Part shown: piece after piece, positions 24,710 through 37,502 of the stretch | Position numbering within the stretch: the stretch's first letter is position 1 | Layout: each line of letters starts with the position of its first letter | Assembly: GCF_902686445.1 (NCBI RefSeq) | Contig: NC_062227.1 | Location: forward strand, 20,287,678 to 20,351,677 | Length of the DNA stretch: 64,000 bases | Direction: 5' to 3' | Origin: Sciurus carolinensis | Taxonomy: Eukaryota > Chordata > Mammalia > Rodentia > Sciuridae | The notes under the pieces: generated by a model | What the model saw: only the letters and a program-made list of their open reading frames with translations | Database searches by the model: none | Told to the model about the DNA's origin: nothing | Position numbers and translations under genes: made by a program

Positions 24710-24984
24710 TGTATGTGTGGTGTAGATAGAGCATGGAGAGATTTATTGTAAAGAGTTGAATCCTATGATTGGGGTATGGTAGGCTGGTGAATTTGAATTT
24801 TGCAGGACCTGTAAGGAAGCTGAAGACCCAGGGAGGAATTGATGTTGCATGTAACATTTGAAGGCAGTCTTCTGGCAGAATTCTTCCCAAGAGACGTCAG
24901 TCTGTTCTATTAAGCTTTTGAACTGATTGTCTGAGGACTTCCCACAGTGGTGGGTAGTCTGTTTTAATTAAAGTCCACTGCCTG

Positions 24985-25095
24985 GGGCTGGGGCTGTACT
25001 GCTTTCCTAGCATACGTGAGGCCCTGGGTTCAATTCATAGCACCACATATAAATAAGTAAATGAATGAATAAATAAATCAATCAATGAATACGGT
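24985..25095 (+). mobile_element. ID-type SINE, sense
   Basis: It shows CTGGGGCTGGGGCTGTACTG, then TAGCATACGTGAGGCCCTGG, GTTCAATTCATAGCACCAC and an AAATAAATGAATGA-type tail. This is the usual order of a tRNA-Ala-derived ID element. Confidence 0.9.
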
Positions 25096-25635
25096 CCAAT
25101 GACAACTGGGAAAATATTAAAGTCAACTGTCTAGAAATATTAATTACCACACTACCCCAATGAAAAACTTTCACAGTAACAGCTAACTGATATTTGACCA
25201 AAACTGCTGGGTACTGGTGCCTAGCCAAATCAGTACATTAAATTAACTATTACAGTAACATTTAATAATCTATAGAATACACTATGTTCCACAGTGGACA
25301 AGCAGCAAAGTGTGGCTGAAACTCAGGCACACAGTAAATCCAGTCTTCAGAGAAGTTCAGGAAAGGCAGTTGTGATATGTGCCTGAGAAGCAGAGAACTG
25401 ACAGATAAACTGAACAACTACCACTTGTATTTGGCTCACTCTTCCACCCTTAAATGAAATGTGCTTACACCTCCCCAAAATAAACAACCAGTTGATCTAT
25501 TGCCAGAATGAAGTCAAACTCCAGTATCTCTCTGTGATTCGCACCAGTCCTCAAGTGAGACCCAATTTGAGTCCAGTGAAATCAGAATCATGGATTATAA
25601 ATAGCAGTTTCCTAACAAGCATGTGGGGTTAGGCA
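25096..25635. other. Unassigned spacer sequence
   Basis: AT-rich single-copy-looking sequence. Nothing is recognised in it. Confidence 0.4.
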
Positions 25636-25960
25636 TGTGTAGCCCAATGCAGGAAGTGTAGAATGATGTGTGTGTTGTGATTTGGATCTTGAACATTCAA
25701 AAAGGATACTAATGTAAATATTTCCTCACCAGCCTGTGGCAATATTGAGAGGTGATGGAACAGGTAGGAAGTGGAGCCTCCTGGATGGAGGTTACATGAT
25801 TGTACACATGCTGTTGAGGGGGACATTGGGACCCTGCTCTCATGCTGTCTACTTCCTGACTGCCACGAGTTGTGCAGCATTACTCCAGAATCTGGTCCCT
25901 GCCATGATGTTGTGCCTTGGTGGAGTCTGCAAACCAGTGGAGCTAACCAATTAGACATAG
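25636..25960 (+). mobile_element. LTR-like medium-copy repeat, copy 3, abutting the right arm
   Basis: It contains GTGATTTGGATCTTGAACAT, CAGCCTGTGGCAATATTGAG, GTGATGGAACAGGTAGGAAG and GGGACATTGGGACCCTG, in the order of the copies at 2,985-3,330 and 5,796-6,145 and more complete at its start. It ends next to the inner boundary of the inverted repeat at 25,961. Confidence 0.55.
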
Positions 25961-26895
25961 ACTGACTCCAACCATACTGAAGTGCATGAAATACCAGATA
26001 AACTATTCAAAGGAACAATTATAAAATGATCAATGAATTCAAAGACAACATTCAAATGAAGGAATGAAGGAAGTCAGTACAGGATATTAATGAGAAATTC
26101 AATAATGGCATGGCAATACTGAAAAAGAAACAAAAAGGAATGTTGGTAATAAAAAGCAAAATAAATCAAATAAAATGTTCCCTTGAAAGTCTCTCTAATA
26201 GGGTAGAACATGAATAAGATGTATCTCACGATGAGATGACAAAGTAGTTAGCCTTGAACATTCAGATATTATTAGTGAAAATAAGTAATCATGACCAGAA
26301 TATACAAGGAATCTAGGACACTATTAAGTGATTAAATTTGATGATCATTGGACAAGAGAGGGTTGGGAGATGCTGGCTAATGGCATGAAAATACTCTTTG
26401 GGAAAATAGTAACAAAATTTCCCAAACATTGAGAAACAGGTGGCCTTCTACCTATGGGAAGCATTTGGAAGCCTCAAAGGACAATATGCAAAAAGAATAT
26501 TAACACATTAATATTAAAATGCCTAAGATACAAAGCACCTGGTGAATATTAGAAGTCTGAAGAGGAAACATCAAATTCGATTTAGGAGAGTCAGTAAAAT
26601 TACTTACCATTTCTCAAGTCAAACTCTGATTTCAGAGTTTCAATACAGAAGGATTTGGGAAGGTGTGTTACAAGCCCTGAAGGAAAATAAATGTCAACCG
26701 AACTTGCTATATCCAGTAAAATTATCTGTCAAAATCAAAGAAAAAATAAAATCTTCCAGGAAAATCAGAGTCTAAAAGAATTCATAACTACTAAACCAAG
26801 ACAACAGACAATCCTACAAGAAATACTACAGGAGAAAACAAAAACAAGCTACAGAGCTCATAAATGGATTAATTTCATATGAACAGTAGATAAGT
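25961..26895 (+). mobile_element. L1 ORF1 region, sense (right arm)
   Basis: Three-frame reading gives the end of the coiled coil, a stretch like NIQGIWDTIK-LNLMIIG (with a stop inside), then QALKENKCQPNLLYPVKLS and KEFITTKPRQQTILQEILQE, matching the order of L1 ORF1p. Stops and shifts between 26,542-26,775 and 26,691-26,882 show that it is dead. It is the partner of 20,691-21,677. Confidence 0.8.
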
Positions 26896-26948
26896 AAATG
26901 TGAAAAAGGAACAAATTAAATGTCAGAAAAAAATACAGCAAGAATTAC

Positions 26949-29514
26949 TAAATGTGGCTCCCTATAATGAACGTCTCTCTATAATATCATGGAACATAAA
27001 TGGTCTGAACTCTTCAACTCAAAGGCATGGAGAACAAATCAGGAAATGAAAACCAACTATACTACACTTTCAAGATTCTCACCTTGCACATAAACTAACC
27101 AAAAGTAAGATGGCGGGGGAGAAGAACAAAATTAGACGTAAAAGGAGAAATCACCAGAGACATCACAGAAATCCAGAGGATCATTGAGAAGTATTTTGAA
27201 ACTTTATACTCCAATCACTTGGGAAAACCTAGAAGAAATGGCTGTATTTCTAGACAACTATGGCATGCCAACATTAAATCAACAGGGTGTAGAAACCTAC
27301 TCAGACTAAAAACTAGCAATGAGATAGAAGCATTAAGAAAAGTCCTTCCAACACAGAAAAGCCCAGGTCCAGATTGATTCTCAGCTGAATTCTATTGCAC
27401 ATTAAAAAAGAATTAAAGCCAATGCTTTTCAAATTATTCCGGGAAAAACCAATGAATGGAATACTACCAGAATCATGCACATAAGGACATATCAAGGAAA
27501 GAAAACTACAAACCAATATCCCTGATGAACTTACATGCAAAAATACTTAATAAAATGTTACCAAATCATATTCAACAACATATTCAGAAGATTACACATG
27601 TTCACCAAGTTGGTTTTATCCCAAGGACATAAGGATGGTTGAAAAAGAAAATCAGTAAAAGTAATTCCTTAAATAAACAAAATTACAGTCAAAAATCACC
27701 TACCTCAATAAATGCACAGGAACCTCTCAACAAAAGTCAGCACCCACTTATGATAAAAAACACTGAAGAAACTAGGGGTAGAAGGAACCTACCTCAATAT
27801 TGAAAAGGCTATATATAAAAACAGGAAATGCAACATCATAGTTAAAAGGGGAAAACTGAAAGCATTTCCTTTAAATCTGCAACAGGACCAGGATTTCTAC
27901 TCTTAACACATCTACTTCAGATAATACTAGAAATTCTATCCAAAGCAATTAGGCTTGAGAAAGAAATTTAAAAATAAAAACAGGAGGAAAAGAAGGCAAA
28001 ATATCACTCTTTACACATGAAGTGATACTATAATTAGAAAAACCAAAAAGCTTCAACAAAACACTGCAAGAGCTTTTGAAAACAGAACCAAAGTAGTGGG
28101 TTAAAAAAAATCAACATATATCGATCATACATTTCCTATATAACAATAATGAATTTACTGAGAGAGAAAACTGAAAAACAATACTACTCACAATAGCTTC
28201 AAAATCTAAAATACCCAAGAATTCATCTTATCAAGGAGGTGAAAACCTTCTACAATAAAAATTTATAAAACATTGAAGAAAGAAATTGTGGAAGACACAA
28301 GAAGATGGAAAGCCCTCACATGTTCATGAACAGATGGAAATAATTAATATAGTTAACGTTGCCATACAACCAAATGGAATATGCAGATTCAATGGAATCC
28401 AGACCAAAATACCAGACATTGTTCACAGAACTAGAGAAAATTGTCCTAAATTCAGTTTGAAAAATAAGAGACATAACACCCACAGAAATTCTAAACCAAA
28501 AAAGCAACAATGGAGGCATTCCAATACCTGACTTCAAATTGTACTATAGAGCTATAGTAACAAAAACAACATGGTATGGCATAAGAACAAAAACCGAGAC
28601 CAATGATACAGAATAGAAGACATATATGAACCCATTCAAATGCACTCATCTGATCCTTAACAAACGTTCCACTAGAATACACTGAAGAAAAGACACACTT
28701 TTAAACAGATGGTGCTCAACTTGGTATTCATAGGTTTAATGAAGCCTGACCCTACACAAAAGTCAACTCAACATGGATCAAAGAACTTGGAATTTGACCA
28801 GAAACTCTGCAACTGATAGAATAATATGTGAGTCTAACATTTCAACATAATGGCACAGGAGCCAACTTCCTTAGCAAGACTCCAAAAGCACAAGAAAGAA
28901 AACTAAGATTCAAAAGTGGAATAGCATCAAATTCAAAAGCTTCTGCATAGCAAAGGAAACAAATAAGAGCAGGAAGAGAAAACCTACAGAATGGGAGATC
29001 TTCACCACCTGCATTCAGGGTGTTAATATAAACAATTCAAAACACTTAACACCCATTAACCAAAGAACACAATTAACAAATGGGTAAAAGAAGTAAACAC
29101 TTCTCAAAAGAAGAAATACAAATGCCTAATAAATACAAGAAAAAGTGTTCAGGATCTCTAGCAAGTAGGGAAATGCACATCAAAACCACGAAGAAATTTC
29201 ATCTCACTACACTCAGAATGATAGCCATCAAAATACAAATAATAAATGCTGTAGATGATAAATGTATGAAAATAAGAAACACATACACACTGGTGTTGGA
29301 ACTGAAAATTAGTAAAACCACAATAGAAACCAGTAGGGATATTCCTCAAAAGACTAGGAATGAAACCACCATATGACCCAGACTTACCACTCATACAAGA
29401 ATTAAACCATTACACCATAGTGATACATATATTACCATGTTTTACAGCAGTACAATTTACAAAAGTCACACTATGGAATCAGTCTAGAATCGACAAATGG
29501 ATAAATAAAATGTG

Positions 29515-29551
<37 letters not shown>

Positions 29552-29655
29552 AAAAGAAAAATTTAAAGAAAAATGGATGGCGGTTCATGAAAGTCAAAGT
29601 GACATCAGTAGAGTAGAGAAAATGATGCATCCCAAAGCCATAAACAAAACAAAAT
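26949..29655 (+). mobile_element. L1 ORF2 with endonuclease deletion, sense (right arm)
   Basis: It begins with the ITWNI-NGLN-type start near 26,985, loses most of the endonuclease domain at about 27,110, then continues with the pre-RT and RT region (LDNYGMPTLN near 27,260, [19 protein letters not shown] near 27,500, and a VGFIP stretch near 27,615). The C-terminal region ends near 29,480, followed by a GT microsatellite and a short tail. Many stops are present. It is the partner of 17,985-20,690. Confidence 0.85.
29516..29549 (+). repeat. (GT)n microsatellite in the L1 3' part
   Basis: A pure GT run of about 34 bases. The left arm has only a short, interrupted CA stretch at the matching place (about 18,090-18,115), so it expanded in this arm after duplication. 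Confidence 0.9.
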
Positions 29656-29699
29656 GAAACCAATGCCATAGAAGGAAAGAAATGATGGAAGACAGGCCT

Positions 29700-31505
29700 G
29701 AAATCAACACAGTAGACAATTAAAACAATAAAACAAAGGACTGGTTCTTGGAATCAATAAAACCTTGCCCAAATTGAACAAAAGGGAAAAATCCCAAATT
29801 AATGAAATTAGAGATGAAAGAGGAGAAAATCACCACAGACATCCAAAGATTCATTAGGGACTATATTGAAAAGTTACAGTACAATACATTGGGAAACCAG
29901 GAAGAAATCTATGTCTAGACATATATGGCCTACCAAAATTAAACTGGGTATATTAAAAAACTAAACAGACCAATAACAAACAATGAAATAGAAGCAGTAA
30001 TAAAAAGCCTTTCAAAAACACAAATCCAAAAATGAGGGATTTTTTTAGCAGTATTCTAGTAGACATTTAAAGAACTAATGCAATAGAAAAGTGGAACCAT
30101 TCCAAATCTATAATATGAAATCACATACCACTCTGACACCCAAAACCAGGTAAGAGCACATCAAGAAAAGAAAAGTGGAGAACAATATCCCTGATAGAAT
30201 CAGATGCAATAATTATTAATAAAAAATAGCATATCGTATTCACCAACATATTAAGAAGATTGTACATCATGACAAAATTGGTTTCACACCAATGACAGGA
30301 CAGAATATTGATTTCAACATATGCAAATCAATAAATGTTCTTCATCACATATGTAAAATTCAGGTCAACCATCATACAGTCATCTCAATACATGCAAAGA
30401 AAAGGAACAAAATAGAGCACCCGCTCATTTTGCAAACTCTGAAGAAACAATGGACAGAAGGCACTTACTTAAAAAACCACAAAGTCTATACCCTACAAAC
30501 CCAAACTCAACATCATTTTGAATTAGAAAAAAATGAAACATTTCCTTTAAAATCTGGAAACAGTAAAAGAGGTCTCATTCATAACTCTTCTATTTGATAT
30601 AGTATTGGATATTTGTGCTGGAGCAATAAGGCAAGAAAACAAGATGAAAGGGACAAAAATAGGAAAAGAAGAAGTCAAATTAGATCTGTTTTCCAAAGAT
30701 ATGTTCCTATATTCAGACGATCTAAAACACTCCTCCACAACGTTGCTAGATTTCATAAACATATTAAGCAAAACAGCAGTTTACAAAATCACCAAGAGAA
30801 AATCAGCACCTTCCCTAGACACCAATAAAGAACCAAGTGAAAAATAAATCAGAAATAGCCTCAGAAAATTAAATTAGATACCCAGGAATAAAACAAACCA
30901 ATAATGTGAGAGAGCTCTACAAATAATGTGAGAGAGCTCTACAATGACAACTAGAAAACACTGAAGAAAGAAATTAAAGAACTTAGAATATGGAAAGGTC
31001 TTTCCATAACCTTAAATAGGTAGTATGAAAATGGTTTATGTAGTCATAATACCAAAAAGTGTTACACAGACACAATGAAATTCTCATCAAATTAACAATG
31101 ACATTCTTCAAACAAGTAGAAAAAAATTTAAATTCATTTGCAAGAATAAAAGACTCAGAATAGCCAAAGTAATACTGAGCAAGAAGAGTAATGCTTGAGG
31201 CATCACATTACCTATTCACAAATGATACCACACAGCTATACCAACAAAAAAAATATCATGGTATTGGCAAAGAAACAGACAGGAAGTCCACTGGTATAGA
31301 AGACACTGGGACAAATCCACATAGATACAATCATTTGGTACTCAACAAAGGTGCCAAAAGCACATGCTGGAGAAGGTATTGATAGCTTTTTAAAAAGAAG
31401 TGTTGAGAAAACTGGATAGTCACATGGAAAAGAATAAAACTGGATTCCTACTTTTTACCCTGCATAAAAGACAAAAGTGGATCAAGACATAGACTTTGGA
31501 CAAGT
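29700..31505 (+). mobile_element. L1 fragment, sense, truncated at the arm deletion
   Basis: It carries the RT-region frame MKGTKIGKEEVKLDLF near 30,644, the counterpart of 16,804-17,004. It includes a local duplication (ATAATGTGAGAGAGCTCTAC twice around 30,902-30,943). It ends at about 31,505, where the ERV remainder begins, whereas the left-arm copy continues for another 870 bp to its 3' end. Confidence 0.8.
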
Positions 31506-31511
31506 ATCAAC

Positions 31512-31975
31512 AGTGACCACAACCTTTAATCTCTCCTCCTGTTGGTTTTACCCTTTTGAAACCTGACAGAGAGTACTACTTACCACCTCTTTAAAAACCA
31601 AGTATGGAAATTAACTGTTATACTTCCTCACCAAACATCCCAAATGATCCTAGAGAAAACAAATTTCTGTCAAAATTCTTATTCTCAGGAAGCAATATCC
31701 ATATCCCCCACCGCAATTTATGTCCCCAGGTCACCTCTTTGTGATTACTTACAGAGAACTTCTTGGATCCCACATGGTCTCTAGGCCTCCCATTCTCCTT
31801 TGGAGAGCCCGCTGCCTCTTTCTAATGCAGTGTAGTCTCACTTCAAGAAATCCTCTTGCTCCATTAGCACGTGTCTCCTCCAACTCTTTGTTCTTGACAA
31901 GACCTGGAACTACAAATATTGAGAAAAACAACCCCACATCTACATCTTTCATGAGTAAAAGAAAAAGAAAAGTAC
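31512..31975 (+). mobile_element. ERV remainder, sense (right arm), pol deleted
   Basis: This is the reverse complement of 11,550-12,015. It joins the truncated L1 directly: the sequence GTGACCACAACCTTTAATCT starts the shared part. The frame at 31,720-32,049 corresponds to the frame at 11,557-11,826 in the other arm, with differences. No ERV coding motif is recognisable here. Confidence 0.45.
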
Positions 31976-31997
31976 TACAAATAGAAGGTATAAATAA

Positions 31998-32205
31998 GCT
32001 GAATGTGTTGGTGCAGACCTGTAAACACAAACCTTTGGTAGAGGCATGAAAACTACAAGTTTGAGGCTACAATGCACACCTTAACCAGGCTGGGTCTCAA
32101 AATAAAATTTTAAAAGGTGATAGGATATAGTTCTGTGGTTAGTGGAGTGCATGTCTAGTATGCGTGAGGCCCTGGGTGCAATCCTTACAACTAAGAAAAG
32201 AAAAA
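31998..32205 (+). mobile_element. B1-dID type SINE, sense (right arm)
   Basis: It runs from GTGTTGGTGCAGACCTGTAA through the B1-like part to GTGGTTAGTGGAGTGCATGT, TATGCGTGAGGCCCTGGGTG and an A-rich tail. It is the partner of 11,320-11,515. Confidence 0.8.
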
Positions 32206-32239
32206 AAAAACATAATAAAACAACAACAAAATCAACAGC

Positions 32240-33085
32240 AACACATTGGAAAACCTACAGCTACTAAATTAATTGATCAGAAATTATAATATTTTCCCAC
32301 AAATTAGAATAATACATGCCTTCACCAGTTCTTTTTAACATACCAGAATCCTTGACAGATCAATTCAGCAAGAAATAGACACAAATGACATAGTTATTGA
32401 AAGGAAAAAGTATAACTATCTGTATCCATAGAATACATACTTTTATGCATATAAAACCTTAAGAGTCAATGACAATAATCACCAGAATGAATAATTCCGT
32501 GATGGTGCCAATGCACAACCCACACACACATAAATTGTGTTTTATACATTAAAAGTAAAAATATGGAAAGAAAACCAAGAAAACAATTTCTTCTATCATC
32601 TCAAATAGAAGAATATACTAGAGTCTACTTAATCAAGGAAATCAAAGACTTGTAACCTGAAAACTATAAAACCATGTAGGAAATTTACACAGATACCAAA
32701 AAGTGAAAGACAGTAAATGATCAGGAGTTGGAACACTTACATTTCTTAACTAATCAATACTACACAAAACAATCCACAGATTCAATGCAATCCCTAACAA
32801 AAGACTAATGTCTTGTTGCAAAAATTTTAAAGACCATCCTAAAACTGATATGGAATCTGAAAGGTAACAACTACGAAAACAGTACTGAACAAGAACAAAC
32901 TTGGAGGTCTGACACACCTTGATTTCAAAATGTCCTGCTGAAAAGCTAGTCATCAGAACAGTTTGAAAGACAGAAATGTAGACGAATTAAACAGAGTACA
33001 AAATGCAAAACAAAGCCCTTACATAAACTATCAAATGATTTCTGACAACAACATTCAATGGGAAATGCTGTTGAGAAAACTGGAT
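32240..33085 (+). mobile_element. Old L1 fragment, sense (right arm)
   Basis: The counterpart of 10,391-11,290, with the same degraded ORF2 phrases, for example TTCAATGCAATCCCTAACAA and CCTAAAACTGATATGGAAT. Confidence 0.75.
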
Positions 33086-33113
33086 ACACACACACACACA
33101 CACACACACACAA
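33084..33113 (+). repeat. (CA)n microsatellite
   Basis: A pure CA run at the edge of the L1 fragment. The left arm has a shorter GT stretch at about 10,360-10,390. Confidence 0.9.
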
Positions 33114-34530
33114 AACTAACAATGAGACATATATAAATAAAGATTGCTAGTGTAACTCTCTAGATCTGCAGCTCCATCAGAGAACAGAGCTCCACCTGAT
33201 TCCAGCTTAATCTTCCAAATCTCTCTTTGTGAGCTTCATTTTTCTAATCCCCTTCACCCCATGCTGGAACTGGGAGTTAGGCCTTGCTGGTTGAGGCACT
33301 TATGTTAGGTTTCTAAATTTGTGCTTTACAGGAATACCTAAAGGTGAAATTCATGGTGGACTATTCATATATGCACTAGGATTGTTTGATCAAAATAATT
33401 CCACTATTACTGACTTTCCTGTCTCAAGGAGGATTATTTTAAATGTGGCATGTGCATATGATAGGATATTATGTGTTCTGAATTACAAAGGAAGTTCTGT
33501 CCAATTTTAGAACACAAATGGACCTTTATAATATTATGCTAAGTAAACAAATACATTTTGTATGACTCTATCCACATGAGGTACATGAAGTAGTCAAATC
33601 CTGTGACTAACAAAGAGACAAGCGGTTTCCACACCCTTAAAAAGAGGGAAAATTGAGACTTATTCTTTAACAAATGAGTGGATTTCAAATCTCCAAAATA
33701 AAAAGTTCTGTGGCTGTATCAGGGTATCAGAATGATGGCAATATAAATGTACTGAAAACCACTCACCTGCAGTCCTAAATGGTTAAGACAGTGTAACTTT
33801 GCTATGTGGATTTGATCACACATGAATAATTTAATCACATTTTATTTCCACATAAATGCTGAAAAAATTCTCCACTCGAAGATCATAGCAAGAAGAAATG
33901 TTAAAGGACCATGCAAGTGGAAAGGAAGGATCACTAACTCAGTCATGCCAAAAATGTAAAGAATAATAATGAGCTTAGCTCTCAGGAAAAATTTAAAAGC
34001 CACTGGATTTATCACTGGATTTTCAACTTTTAACTCCTCTTCTACTGTGATTGAAGACACAATTATATGATAATTGTAGAGCTAGTGGTATTGCTAGAGC
34101 ATGCACACTGTGAGCTCAGGTATGTGCACACATGCACCACTAACACTGCCAGGTTGTGGGGGTCCTGTGGGGAATGCCCTTAGGATCCTAGACTTTGTTG
34201 TGGCAGTGGAAATAACACAGGAGAGGAATCGATGGTGGAAAAACATAAATATCTATCTCAGGAACTGTTGCTACATCTGTGAATATCCCAGTCATTTCCT
34301 TCCTCAGTCAGTTCCTCTGAACCATTCAGAAGAATGGCCATCTTGGGGGAAAAGTTCCCCCCCCACTCCTGAGGGGTTATCTCTGATCTGCTTGCATCCA
34401 CCAGTCTAGGATCCTAGAGACCAGCACCACTCAAGCACAAGAGGCATGACCACCCACCAGCACAACTAATGTACTCACACCCACTGGATAAGAATCAGAA
34501 AGTAGAATCTCAATTCTGCCACAGTCACTG
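33114..34530. other. Unassigned sequence (right arm)
   Basis: The counterpart of 8,961-10,390. No gene is recognised. Confidence 0.4.
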
Positions 34531-35007
34531 ACCTTCAGTGGGCTCCAGCTGGGTGTGAACAACACACCAGATCAAGAGAAACAAGTGCACGTGGGAAGGG
34601 CTTGCCATCACTGATTTTCTTCTGGGACCACATTCAGCACCCAACACACAGACACACACCACACACCCACCCTTACTCATGCATGTACACAGGTGACAAC
34701 CCCTTCTACCACAGATACCATAAACCACTCATATTTGAATATAGTATACAAACTTAGCTCACTGCCATCCCACCACACGGATGCACAAATTGACCCCATC
34801 CCTGCATTCCCTGAATACATACACAATACCTTGGCTTCAAAAGCATGTACTCAATTCCTATTCCCAAATACACATGCCAGTGGTTTCCCCACATACTCAC
34901 CAACATGCAGCTGTGAACTACACTTTCCAAAATACATGCCTGTACATTCTTATGTGAAAAACACTCCCTGAAGACATGTGCACAGGACACCTACAAACAT
35001 TGAAAAT

Positions 35008-35038
<31 letters not shown>

Positions 35039-36780
35039 CGTAGTCGCACATAAACTTACTTGTAGTCAGAAGTCACACAGAATCCTAAATCCTCTGGAAA
35101 GACTTACATACTCCAGAAGCATTATGAGTACTATTTCCTCCTCACATACACAAACAGAACTTAGAACTTCCCAAAGACTTAACACAACCAGATACACCCT
35201 GAATATAAAAATGGAACATACACAACCCTGAAAAATATGGGAGCAACCTACAACATACATGCATAAACATAACTATTTGCAGAAAGACTTGATGTGCAAA
35301 TACTAACTCCCAAACACATACAGACTCACAACCCTCTCCAAATGTACATAACAATGATGTCAACTACAATTCGCTTGTCATTATTTCCCAGATACACACA
35401 TAATCTACTTGTGGCCCCAGTGCAAAATACTCCACTGCACTCTCTAAGCCCATACCCTCACTAAGTCAAAAAGTATACCCACTCATAAAAATTCTACCTT
35501 CAAGCACTCCTTTTACAAAAATACCTATAAATCCCACACCATAAACAATGCACATACACTTTAACCAAACATCCTAACTTCTCTTTCCATACAAACATAC
35601 CTCCTACATTCCCTCAGGGGATGCATACACCACCCACCTACAGCTCGAGAATAAATACCCAGCCACCACATTTCTAAATACATTCACAGTCATAGATTAC
35701 ACAAACTTGAGAATGCAGGTGTCTAAATCTACACATACATAGTATATCTACAGAATCAAAAGCACACATGGTCACTCTGTCACTGTAATGGGTAGGTACA
35801 GGACTGCTCGTACCTCCTGATATATACAACTGCATAGAAATCTGTTGTGTCACAAGCATACAACCCCACAGAACTCTGAAAATGTTCAATTGTATAAAAT
35901 TCCTGTGATATACCTGATTATACACTCAGAATTCCCCATACCCAAATATGAAACACATACATCACAAAACCCAATTAAATCACTATCTGTAACCGTCATA
36001 AAATCTCATAATTATAATCAGCTTCAAAGAAACACTTAAAACAAATACACATATCCTCATATCCCAGAACAATATAAACCAGCCAACTAACACAAAATGC
36101 AATAACACACTCTATCAATAACTGAATATGCTCAGAACACATCATATATTTAACATGACATCAATATCCATTGCAAAATGTATCATATGTGATCACTTAT
36201 ATGTCACAAACATGCACATGCACTCAATCCCTCAGAATTTGAACATAAGTGCAGCAACAGCACCCAGACCTACATAGCATCACCAACTCCTCACACAGGA
36301 TGACCCTCCATAATCCATAACAACCCAATCGTCTCAAAGCCCAAAATACATATACAGCAGTCCACCCTGAAAATCTATCAACAGCATCTGTCCACATCCA
36401 CAGGCTACATACAAACACCTCCTAGCATCCCAACATACCACATGAGCCATTCTCTCCACATCTCTACACCAAAAATTATATGTCCTAAATTCTTACCTAG
36501 AAACCACATACATACATATAAATTTTAAGATCTGAAAGCACACATAGCCAATAAATGGTGATACACAATCCTAGATCTTCTCAAATGTATGAACACATGT
36601 TCCAAAATTTCAGTGCCAAAAAAAAAATCATAGAACCAGTACTAACAAATTAAATACATGCATTGCCACAAAGGCACTCACCCAACACAGATCAAGCAAA
36701 TCACTCATATCCAATCATTATACACATGACAATCAAACATGGACACACAAGATGATTCATGGTGTCCTGCTCCATATCCT
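34531..36780. repeat. AC-rich, strand-asymmetric block (inner, right arm)
   Basis: The + strand is A- and C-rich and poor in G, the mirror of the GT-rich block at 6,650-8,960. It includes a CA microsatellite at about 35,008-35,034. Motifs such as ACACATACA and CCCAAATACA recur irregularly. Confidence 0.7.
35008..35034 (+). repeat. (CA)n microsatellite
   Basis: The mirror of the TG run at 8,441-8,470 in the left arm. Confidence 0.9.
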
Positions 36781-37152
36781 TTCCCTGATTCTTCACAGAT
36801 AGAAGTTGAGGGATGAAAATGCAGATTTCAGGCACACACCTTCATGTTGAAAATATAAGAGAACATAAAAGTGCAAAGCAGAGAGCACACTCCCTCCTAT
36901 AAAACACAGGAAGAGCTCAATATAGAGAAAACACTTCAAATAGGAAGACAGTCCTCTGTGATGGACATGAAACTACTCTGAGACCAAAGGGGGTACCTCA
37001 AGGGGAGGATCACCACAAATAGACCCATGTGACTATCCATCTCAGCCTATGCAGATGTTGTCTAGCCGGAAGGACACAACGTTGTGCAATGTATGATCCC
37101 ATGCTAGGCCTGGGCTGGTCCATCTGAACTCCCTGCAGTCACATCTCCCCCA
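36781..37152. other. Unassigned sequence (right arm)
   Basis: The counterpart of 6,146-6,511. Nothing is recognised in it. Confidence 0.4.
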
Positions 37153-37502
37153 ATTTCTGAATAATTTCAGATGTCACAGTCTATGGTTACTTGGTCCTAT
37201 CACCTTTGAACTGTGGCAACACAGTACATGTGGTGGACAGAGGATAGTAGAGGAAAACTGCTCTCCATATGGTGGCTGGGAAGCAAAGAGAGACAGAGAG
37301 AAAGGAACAGGTGTCCAAATACATATTCAGGGGCACATCCCCAATGACCTCATTTCCACCAACTGGGCCCCTCCACCTAAAAGGTGCCACTACTCTTCAG
37401 TAAGTCATCAGGTGGGAAACAAATATTTACTATATGAACATATGGGGGACACTAAAGGACCATACCATCAGGTTCTGTCCTTGTCCTCATAACCTCATGT
37501 CC
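37153..37502 (-). mobile_element. LTR-like medium-copy repeat, inverted copy of copy 2
   Basis: The reverse complement of 5,796-6,145, including the GAGGTCATTGGGGATGTGCC phrase on the minus strand. Confidence 0.5.

Larger units (their letters stand above)
23158..24984. other. Unassigned spacer sequence
   Basis: Contains two GT microsatellites. The minus-strand frame at 24,195-24,515 (starts MNMLEEKIDATIQDIDTGRR) looks protein-like at its start but then becomes low in information. It may be a decayed retrocopy or repeat ORF. I do not recognise it. Confidence 0.4.
21678..25960. other. Spacer between the inverted-repeat arms
   Basis: This is the unpaired centre of the inverted repeat, 4.3 kb long. 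It holds an antisense B1-dID SINE, a short + strand L1 3' piece, two GT microsatellites, an ID SINE and, against the right breakpoint, an LTR-like repeat. I see no self-complementarity between its two halves. Confidence 0.85.
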
